Source: Protopterus annectens (lineage: Eukaryota > Chordata > Ceratodontiformes > Protopteridae). From it: a stretch of 64,000 nt of DNA. Where the stretch lies: positions 695,142,683 through 695,206,682 of the forward strand of contig NC_056748.1 in the NCBI RefSeq assembly GCF_019279795.1, in the 5' to 3' direction. A model generated the notes under the pieces. It worked only from the letters and a program-made list of their open reading frames with translations. It was not told the DNA's origin and made no database searches. Each line of letters opens with the position of its first letter. Position 1 is the first letter of the stretch. This document shows, piece after piece, positions 56,310 to 64,000 of the stretch. The translations under genes were made by a program, and so were the position numbers.

Positions 56310-57330
56310 CAAGCTTCCTCAACAAGTTTTGAATGTTATTTTGGAGGCCAGAAGGCCTAGTACAAGGAAAGTTTATGCTGATAAATGGAGGAGATTTTTA
56401 TTTGGAGCACAGCAAGGAGTTTTGATGTTTCCAGGCCTAATTTGAGTGTTTCTCTTCAATATCTTACAGAATTATTAGACAAAGGTTTGTCTTTCTCCTC
56501 TGTAAAGTTCATGCTGCAGCCATTTCTGCTCACTATGACTGCGACCCACCATTATTCTCTCATCCTTTGTTTAAACAATTCCTTAGAGGGGCAAAGAACA
56601 TAAGACCCCACGTAGAGCTCCTACTCCTTCCTGGGATCTCAATTTTGTGTTGGAAAACTTACTTTACCTCCTTTTGAACCTGCAGCTACGCCTGAGTTAT
56701 AGTTTTGTCTTGGAAGACTGCTTTTTGTTGGCCATTACGCCTGCTAGAAGGGTTTCTGAATTACAGGCTCTCATGGCAGTTGAGCCCTTCCTGATTTTTC
56801 ATAAGGATAGGGTATCTCTGCGCACTAACCCTACTTTTATGCCTAAAGTGGTTTCAAATGTGGCCCTGAACCAATCTATTCATTTGCCTACTTTTTATGC
56901 TGATCCCCAAAATAAAGGGGAGAAAATTTTGCACACTTTGGATATTCACAGGCAGTTGCGTTATTATTTGAGCAGGACTAAAAGTTTCAGACAGTCTCAA
57001 CAGTTATTTGTTTCTTTTGCTTTGAGCTCTCAGGGGAAACCTGTTTCTAAACAAACTATTTCGAAGTGGATTGGTCATTGTATTGCCTTTTGTTATTCTC
57101 ATCATGGTAAGGAGATTCCGGCTGGAATCAGACCTCATTCCACTAGGGCTACTGCCGCTTCTACTGCTTTTTTGAGGGGAGTAGCTACCAAAGATATTTT
57201 GGAAGCAGCTACTTGGAGTTCAGTGCACGCTTTTTCTAAACATTACCATCTCCCTCTTTATTCCAAATCTAGGGCTGGGTTTGCCACTGCAGTCTTGCAG
57301 GGCTTATTAGCAGCCCCCAATGCTTTATGA
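56310..57330 (+). pseudogene. DIRS-B tyrosine recombinase (fossil)
   Basis: Conserved blocks are ARRVSELQALMAVEPFLIFH, IRPHSTRATAASTAFLRGVA with the H-x-x-R pair, and TWSSVHAFSKHYHLPLYSKS with the final His and Tyr. Tyrosine recombinases join the circular DNA copy to the target without making a duplication. Broken. Confidence 0.88.
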
Positions 57331-57368
57331 TTTGGCCAACCTCCCTTTACTTTTGCTTTGGGATTCTA

Positions 57369-57466
57369 CCCACAGGTTATGATTGCAGCAATGTGAGATG
57401 AAGAACATAGTACAGTTTTGTACCTACCATAAATGTAGATGTTCGAAGATCCACATTGCTGCAGTC
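57369..57466. repeat. Internal complementary region of DIRS-B
   Basis: The first 40 bases are the complement of the DIRS-B left end (from 52349). The next 58 are the complement of its right end (ending 63426). This is the bridge that DIRS elements use to circularise. Confidence 0.9.
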
Positions 57467-57593
57467 CAATTTACCCTCCCTCCTTCCCCTCTGTAGTTTG
57501 GAGTGGTTGTTTGTTTAGGTTGTAGATATTGTTTGTACATGGGTTTTGGAGGTTTTTTCTATTTTAGGCTGTGGCCTTTCTTTTTGGGCCTTC
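57467..57593. other. DIRS-B spacer before the right inverted repeat
   Basis: A C-rich stretch (accctccctccttcccctct) and then a T/G-rich stretch up to the right inverted repeat. DIRS-A and C have the same arrangement at 63905 onward and 62950-63137. No gene. Confidence 0.6.
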
Positions 57594-57887
57594 TGACATC
57601 TGGGGCAAGAAAAGACTGAGGATATGACGTCGGTCATGCGCTTTAATACCGGGACGCACTGACGTCAGATCTGAGCGCCCATGACCGACGCCAGCCTAAT
57701 ACTTTGGTATTCGGGCCGACCGAGGACAGCGGACTACCCACAGGATGTCCTTCAAGGATGCATCTGCAGTCATTACAAATGGGTTGTCCTGTCATCAGGC
57801 AGCCCTTCGGTCGGCTGGATTCCAAAGTCTGGGTCTGGCTTCGGCTGGTGTCGCACTTCACCCGACGTCATTGGGGCAGTTTTCGGG

Positions 57888-57895
57888 TATAAAGG
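57888..57895 (+). promoter_or_regulatory. TATA-like box in the left repeat of DIRS-C
   Basis: tataaagg follows a cgacgtcatt CRE-like half-site (57863-57872). The same block lies inverted in the right repeat near 63187-63194, pointing inward. Confidence 0.6.
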
Positions 57896-58051
57896 CATCA
57901 GCCGACGCCATTTTCCTCAGTCTTTCTTGCCGCGTGGCGCCCGAAGCAGAAGCTGTTCGCAAGTGCCGGTCGGTCAGATCCAGAGATTACTACTACCGAA
58001 TACTACTTCAAAGACTTCTATAAAGCTAAGTACCCCGTTGGGGACTCTTTC

Positions 58052-59872
58052 TTGCCTCAGCCGATGTCAGAGAAAGTTAATAACTGTTTAACTTGTGGGA
58101 AACAAATACCTCATAAGGATTTCCACTCCTATTGCATACATTGTTTAGGCCCAGACCACGACGTAGCAGCTTGTCTAGCCTGTGCTTCTTTTAACTGGCG
58201 GACGCTGAGACGTCGCTCGGACTTTGCTGAACAGATTTTCGGCTCCGATTTTGCCTACATTATGCCGTCGGATCCTCCGACTACGCAAATAACTAAAAAA
58301 CGCAAAGAAAAGGACCGACACTCGCTGTCTGCGGTTTCGGCTGAAACCACGGCCAAACAAACCACGAGTGTCTCGGTTTCGGCCGAAACCGAGCAAGCGG
58401 TTCTTTCTTCAGCCGATAACTTGCCTTCCACCGAGGCCTCTTCTATTCTGGTAGAAACGGCTTCTGAAATCCAGCCTTCTGTTGCGATTTCAAAGGATTT
58501 ATCAGACACCATCCCTCTAGATATTTCTACTCCTGCACGTGGAGCTGCTAGGCCTCCTCCAGCTATGTCTATTAAGGCCTTTGCCAGGGCTAAAGCAGCC
58601 AAAACTTCCAAACCAGTGCCTGCTAAGCCCCCCTCTCACAGGCCCAGCACCAGCTCCCATATGCTTTCTTTGGCACAGGATCTCATCACTTTAATCCGTG
58701 GATCCCAGCCTCATCCAGACAGGGCCTCTCTCCCTCCTCCAGAAAAGAGGCCTAGAGCAGAGCCCCTGAGCCAGCAGCCACAGATGATTCTTCTGATGAT
58801 TCAGAACACTCAGATCCTCCTGAGGCTTCTTATTCTCCTTACGAAGACTCCGATGCTGAGGAATCCATCCCTTCAGCCTCTCCTCCTGAGGAATTTTCCT
58901 TTGGGGAAACCTTGCATACTATGAGGGAACAATTCCAGTGGCAGGGCCAAGATTTCTCAGACTCAAGAAAAAGGCTTAGGACCTTTCTACACTTACCACA
59001 GCATAGGCCTTTAGCTATTCCTCCAGTTCTATCTGTTGTTGATGATGCATTTAATGATGCTTGCACTTCTCCTGATACTTTACCTCCGGCTCCTGCTAAA
59101 CCAGATAGGTACTACAGGGTCCCGGACACTCATCACCACTTGTATAAGGCCCCTTTTGCAGATCCAGAGACTATCTCCCAGGGCCCTAAAGCTGTAGCAG
59201 CTACTTCTTCTAAAAACCCTCCCCTCTGAAAGGGATTCCAGGTCCTTAGAGAGATGGGGTAAAAAAGTTTACACCTCTGCTACCTTGTCAGCTAGAGCTT
59301 TGAACTGCCAATTTCATATGATTCAATATCAAGAGTTTATGCTTGACCAGTTAACTAAAAAGCTGTCCTCTGAAGAATCTTTAGATAAAAAGTATGTTCA
59401 AGAAATGTTACATAACATTCAGCAGGTTAGTAACCATTCTTTAAAATGTGGCTATGATGCACTGGAGGCTTCCTTTAGATCAGCCATGACGGGCACAGTT
59501 ATCAGGAGGCATGCATGGTTGAAAGAACAGGCATTACCAGACCATATCAAATCTAAGCTTTTGGACGCACCTATGGACAAGGTCAATTTATTTGGTGCCC
59601 CCGCACAGCAGGTTCTGAAAAAGATGGAAGAGAAAGCAAAATCTGTGCAAACAGTAAAAGATTTCTTACAAGTTCAACCTCCAAGGTTTAGCAGGAATTG
59701 GCCCTCCAAGAATTGGTCCTTTCTGGAGTCCTCTAAGGCACAAAGAGGCAGGAATAGGCGCTCTAGAGGCAGAAACCAATCCAGAGGTGCCTACAGGGGT
59801 CGCCAGTGGCAGGGTAACAACCAACGAGGCACGGACACAGCCACCACCACTACAACAACTCAATCACAGTGA
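58052..59872 (+). pseudogene. DIRS-C gag-like region (fossil)
   Basis: It begins MPQPMSEKVNNCLTCGKQIP and continues HKDFHSYCIHCLGPDHDVAA and CLACASFNWRTLRRR. Then come a long S/T/P spacer, LAQDLITLIRGSQPHPD, RPLAIPPVLSVVDDAFNDAC, SARALNCQFHMIQYQEFMLD and an R/Q/G-rich end. The Cys/His cluster suggests nucleic-acid binding. Broken. Confidence 0.82.
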
Positions 59873-59879
59873 CTTGGCG

Positions 59880-61777
59880 GTGCCACCGCCTACCAGGGAA
59901 CAACTAGAAGCACCCTTAGGCAGAAAGCTAACCTTATTTTCAAGAAACTGGCACTGCATTACAAGAGAAAAATGGATTTTGCAAACTATAGACCAAGGTT
60001 ACAGGTTCCATTTCCATACTCTACCAGGAAAGAGAGGAATGCCGAACCTACCACCTACTCAAAGGGCAGAAGCTCTAAAACAAATATCTCAATTATTAAG
60101 AATGAGAGCTGTGGAAAAGGTACCATCTATGGAGCAAGGGAAGGGATTTTACTCCAGGCTCTTCCTGGTACCAAGAAAAGAAAACAAATGGAGGCCTATT
60201 CTAGATCTGTCCGCTCTAAACACATTCCTCATTGTTCCAAAATTCAAAATGCTGACTCTACAGCAGCTTCTTCCCATGCTGGGCAAGGAGTCTTGGCTGG
60301 TAACTCTAGATCTCAAGGAGGCATACCTGCACGTCCCCATAAGACCAATTTGCAGAAGATACCTCAGATTTCTTGCAGGATCAGAGCATTATCAATTCTC
60401 AGCATTGCCCTTTGGCTTATCTACTGCGCCCAGAGTGTTCACGAAATGCCTGGCATCAGTAATCGCTCATTGCAGACTTCAGGGATTTCAAATCTATCCC
60501 TACCTGGACGACTGCCTGATACAAGCGGACAACAAAAACAAATTAACAGAAGACTTACAAAGAGTCATCTATCTGCTACAAGCCCTGGGATACACAGTCA
60601 ATACAAAAAAGTCAAGGCTGATTCCATCCCAAATAATAACCTTTCTGGGTGCAGAATTGGACACATCAAAACAAATTGCATTTCTAACTGCAGAAAAGAA
60701 AGAACAACTTCCTCTCTACTTCTTGGCATTAACAAAGCAGAGCCACCTAACTGCAAGAAAAGTGTTACAAGCTCTAGGCTTCATGGCATCCTGCATAATT
60801 CTAGTCCCTCATGCCAGGCTTCATATGAGAAAGCTACAGTGGTACCTAAAGAATTTGTGGTCTCAGCACAAGCACAGCCTGGAAACCAAAATTCCAATGA
60901 TCCCATGCCTGAAGCAAGAGTTCTTATGGTGGGCTCAGGCCTGTCAATCAAACACAGGACTGCCCTTCAGCAAAAGTCATCCAAGACAAACTATCACGAC
61001 AGATGCCTCAGACCTCGGTTGGGGGGCACACATGATGGACAAGTGCATTCAAGGCCTATGGACTCAAGACCAACTGCATCTGCACATAAACCTAAAAGAA
61101 ATGATGGCAGTAAAATTGGCAATCCAGGCATTCAGACCTCTTCTCCACGAAGGCCAGCTGTTGATAAGGACAGACAACACCACAGTTATGTGGTACATCA
61201 ACAAACAGGGAGGCACACACTCATACCCCCTATGCCGGCTGGCACTAGACCTATGGGATGTGGCTCTGGGTTACAACCTTCAGTTACAGGCAATTTATGT
61301 ACCAGGAAAGGAAAACATTCTAGCAGACATATTAAGCAGAACTACAACAGATGCCCACGAATGGATGCTGCATCCGGACATCTTCAAAGACATCACAAGA
61401 AAATGGGGATTACCACAAATAGACTTATTTGCATCCCCATACAATCACCAGTTGAAGAAATTCTGCACAAGGACTTACCACCCACTTGCTTGGAAGGTGG
61501 ACTCCCTATCTTTCAGTTGGAAAAGCCTGACAGCATACGATTCCCACCACTTCCTTTGATGCACAAGGTGCTTCTCAAGATCAAAGAGGAACGTCCGAGG
61601 ATCATTCTGATAGCCCCAGACTGGCCAAGACAACATTGGTACCCATTACTGAGGAGCATGTCCAGGGAACAAATATGGAAACTACCACTGATCCCATTAC
61701 TGCTGACACAGAACAACTACAACATTCTGCATCCAAGCCTAAAAACTCTGCAGCTAACTGCCTGGAACATTACATGA
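59880..61777 (+). pseudogene. DIRS-C reverse transcriptase and RNase H (fossil)
   Basis: The RT to RNase H stretch is the best preserved of the three elements. Motifs are RPILDLSALNTFLIVPKFKM, VTLDLKEAYLHVPIRPICRR, FSALPFGLSTAPRVFTKCLA, YLDDCLIQAD (near 60500), a TDASDLGWGAH block for RNase H (near 61000) and RTDNTTVMWYINKQGGTHSY (61170). The enzyme copies the RNA inside the particle. Confidence 0.9.
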
Positions 61778-61779
61778 CA

Positions 61780-62809
61780 GGAATTAACCCAAATTTATCC
61801 CAAAGGGTTAAGGACATAATCCTGGAGGCTCGTAGACCTTCAACAAGAAAGAATTATGCAGCAAAATGGAAAAGATATCTCATCTGGAGTGCTGCAAAAG
61901 GGCAAGATGTGACACTGGTGAACATAGCCAACATCCTGGAGTACTTGGCTGAGCTCTACCACACAGGCCTGTCCTATTCCTCCATTAAGATACATGCATC
62001 AGCTGTTTCAGCACAGTACAGCTTGGATCCTCCTGTCTTCACGCATCCTCTGCTCAGACAGTTTCTGAGGGGAATTAAAAATGTAAAACCTCCCAGGAAA
62101 CCTCCATTGCCAGCATGGGACTTGAACTTTGTGCTAGAAAAACTGACTCTGCCTCCTTTCGAGCCAGCAGCTACAGCAGACTTACAATACTTATCCTGGA
62201 AGACTGCCTTCCTGCTGGCAATAACTTCAGCAAGAAGGGTCTCTGAACTACAAGCATTAATGGCAGTACAACCCTTCCTGATCTTCCATCAAGATAGAGT
62301 GTCCATGAGAACAAATCCTACATTTATGCCTAAGGTGGTATCCAGAGTCTCTTTAAATCAGGCTATCCACCTTCCTACTTTCTACCCCAATCCACAGAAC
62401 AGGGGAGAAAAGCTCTTACATACCTTGGATGTACACAGGCAATTACGCTACTACCTGGACAGGACAAAAAAACAATAGAAAAACTGACCAGCTTCTGGTA
62501 GCTTATGCAACAGGAAAAGAAGGAAAACCAATTTCTAAACAGACAATCTCCAAATGGATAGGAAATTGCATTAGACTTTGTTACTCCTATCATGGAAACA
62601 AAACTCCAGAGAACATCAGGCCTCACTCCACAAGGGCCACAGCCACTACCACAGCTTTCTTACGAGGAGTGGCTACCAAGGACATTATAGAGGCTGCTAC
62701 TTGGACCTCCGTGCATACATTTGCCAAGCATTATAACTTACCTCTATATTCTAGATCCCGTGCTGGCTTTGCCACTGCTGTTTTGCAAGGGATCCTGACT
62801 ACACCATAA
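61780..62809 (+). pseudogene. DIRS-C tyrosine recombinase (fossil)
   Basis: The region holds ILEARRPSTRKNYAAKWKRY, SSIKIHASAVSAQYSLDPP, SARRVSELQALMAVQPF (first Arg), IRPHSTRATATTTAFLRGVA (His-x-x-Arg) and TWTSVHTFAKHYNLPLYSRS (final His/Tyr). The end AVLQGILTTP is shared with B and A. Broken. Confidence 0.9.
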
Positions 62810-62853
62810 CCTATATTCATTTCCTCCTCCCCTAGTTTAGCTATGGTATTCTA

Positions 62854-62949
62854 CCCATTTGTAATGACTGCAGATGCATCCTTGAAGGACATAGTACAGT
62901 TTTGTACCTACCATAAATGTAGATGTCCGAGAGGAATGCATCTGCAGTC
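62854..62949. repeat. Internal complementary region of DIRS-C
   Basis: Bases 62854-62892 are the exact complement of 57745-57783 (left end). Bases 62893-62949 are the exact complement of 63308-63364 (right end). The exact match confirms both element boundaries. Confidence 0.95.
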
Positions 62950-63426
62950 GGGATTACCCACCCTCCTTCCCCTTTGAGGTACTCCTAGGGTACTTACCAA
63001 TCTTCAGCTAGCTTGGGGGGGATCTATTATGGTGTATTTGTTTGTATATATGTACATACATGTTTATTTTGTGTGTTTGCTCTCTACTATTTGGAAACTT
63101 TGGCATTTATCCAAATTTAGCCTACCAAGAGGGCACCTGGCATCTGGGGCAAGAAACACTGAGGAAAATGGCGTCGGCTGATGCCTTTATACCCGAAAAC
63201 TGCCGCAATGACGTCGGGTGAAGTGCGACACCAGCCGAAGCCAGACCCAGACTTTGGAATCCGGCCGACCGAAGGGCTGCCTGATGACAGGACAACCCAT
63301 TTGTAATGACTGCAGATGCATTCCTCTCGGACATCTACATTTATGGTAGGTACAAAACTGTACTTTATGACTGCAGCAATGTGGATCTTCGAACATCTAC
63401 ATTTATGTTAGGTACAAAACTGTACT

Positions 63427-63773
63427 TTTTCAGAAAATCTGATCAGATCTTTTTATCCTATGCTGCAGGATCTCAAGGAAAGCCTATATCAAAACATACC
63501 ATTTCAAAATGGATAGGACATTGTATCTGTTTCTGCTACACACACCATGGGAAACCTGTACCTCGTAACATTAGGCCTCATTCCACCAGGGCTACAGCAA
63601 CATCAGCAGCCTTTCTCAGAGGGGTACCAACCAAGGATATTTTGGAAACTGCAACATGGAGTTCAGTGCACATCTTCACCAAGGACTACCACTTATCTCT
63701 ATACTCAAAAACCAGAGCTGGCTTTGCCACTGCAGTTTTGCAGGGCCTACTAGCTTCTCCAAACCCTGTTTAG
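63427..63773 (+). pseudogene. DIRS-A tyrosine recombinase, C-terminal part (fossil)
   Basis: It resumes after DIRS-B with QGKPISKHTISKWIGHCICF, IRPHSTRATATSAAFLRGVP and TWSSVHIFTKDYHLSLYSKT, ending LLASPNPV. The catalytic His-x-x-Arg and His..Tyr blocks are recognisable. Confidence 0.9.
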
Positions 63774-63804
63774 TACCAACTGCCCAGCCTTAGTTTTGGG
63801 ATTC

Positions 63805-63904
63805 AACCCAAGTGTGATGACTGCAGCAGTGTAACACGATGAACATAGTACAGTTTTGTACCTACCATAAATGTAGATGTTCGAGTGTTCACACTGCTGC
63901 AGTC
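63805..63904. repeat. Internal complementary region of DIRS-A
   Basis: Bases up to 63846 complement the left end from 47649 (gtgatgactgcagcagtgta and gaacat). Bases 63847-63904 should complement the right end, which lies outside the window. Their first 33 bases equal those of B and C except at one position. Confidence 0.85.
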
Positions 63905-64000
63905 CAGGTTACCCTCCCACCTTCCCCTCTTTTTACCTGGGTTTTATCTATAGCTCCCTGTTTATACAATCTCTAAGATGTATTTCTACATGGTGTATTT

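Larger units (their letters stand above)
57745..63364 (+). mobile_element. DIRS1-type retrotransposon C (fossil), innermost, about 5.6 kb
   Basis: Left inverted repeat 57745 to about 57934, gag-like (58052-59872), RT and RNase H (about 59880-61777), recombinase (about 61780-62809), internal complementary region (62854-62949) and right inverted repeat (about 63138-63364). The two repeats differ at only about three positions over some 170 bases by eye, so it is the youngest. All parts are present; it has about four breaks. No target duplication. Confidence 0.93.
52349..63426 (+). mobile_element. DIRS1-type retrotransposon B (fossil), inside A
   Basis: Left inverted repeat at 52349 to about 52525, gag-like (about 52665-54390), RT and RNase H (about 54400-56297), recombinase (about 56310-57330), internal complementary region (57369-57466) and right inverted repeat (57594-57744 plus 63365-63426). 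Its two repeats are nearly identical, so it is young. The host sequence on each side joins without a target duplication. DIRS-C splits the right repeat. Broken, with several breaks. Confidence 0.92.
47649..64000 (+). mobile_element. DIRS1-type retrotransposon A (fossil), outer element
   Basis: A tyrosine-recombinase retrotransposon: left inverted repeat from 47649, gag-like (about 47965-49755), RT and RNase H (about 49780-51660), recombinase (51690-52348 and 63427-63773) and internal complementary region (about 63805-63904). The right inverted repeat lies outside the window. It inserted into the Tc1 copy. DIRS-B and C split its recombinase gene. It is broken, with several breaks in gag and pol. 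It is the oldest of the three by nesting. Confidence 0.9.

Noticed and set aside
47649-63904. CRISPR array or tandem satellite suggested by the recurring ctgcagtc motifs
   Set aside because: The recurrences are DIRS terminal repeats and internal complementary regions and are fully explained by the nest.

Overview
The window is a stretch of a large, repeat-rich vertebrate genome. I found no intact host gene. The repeat mix is CR1 LINEs with an esterase-type ORF1, tRNA-headed SINEs including V-SINE-like ones, L2/Rex-like LINEs, a Gmr1-type Ty3 element, a Penelope-like element, a Tc1 copy and three DIRS1-type elements. It fits a large-genome fish such as a lungfish, or a salamander, but the sequence does not decide between them. 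The only host-derived coding sequence I recognise is one exon-like piece of TARDBP (TDP-43) at 19587-19750, minus strand, and it lies inside a transposon.

Layout. Bases 1-4300 hold two SINEs, one copy of an unclassified repeat family (X), a CR1 ORF1 scrap and unassigned DNA. Bases 4310-25565 are one minus-strand CR1 copy (CR1-A) opened by later insertions. A Gmr1-like LTR retrotransposon (8725-25074, target duplication AGGGG) sits in its ORF1. That element's gag is interrupted by a block of SINE plus unique DNA plus the TARDBP exon. A Penelope-like element (10801-18112, target duplication CTATTTTAA) sits in that SINE, and the Penelope-like element holds a CR1 fragment, a CR1-tailed SINE and a V-SINE-like SINE. 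Bases 26583-37130 are four plus-strand CR1 copies in a row (F, B, C, E). C carries a hairpin-rich insert at 31352-31735, and E carries two L2/Rex-like LINE 3' ends. Bases 37125-43700 are mostly unassigned, with SINE scraps, a second copy of family X and a CR1 scrap. Bases 43715-46040 are an old minus-strand L2/Rex-like LINE. They are followed by a second Gmr1-like fragment, an inverted copy of family X and half of a Tc1 element cut at 47648.

Bases 47649-64000 are a three-deep nest of DIRS1-type tyrosine-recombinase retrotransposons. A (47649 to beyond the window) landed in the Tc1 copy, B (52349-63426) in A's recombinase gene, and C (57745-63364) in B's right inverted repeat. None made a target duplication. 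The internal complementary region of B and C matches the two termini of the same element. For A only the left half can be checked, because its right end lies outside the window.

Genes here do not form operons or pathways. Each belongs to its own element, and the main information is the order of insertions. All LTR and DIRS copies are treated as fossils: family, parts and relative age are given.
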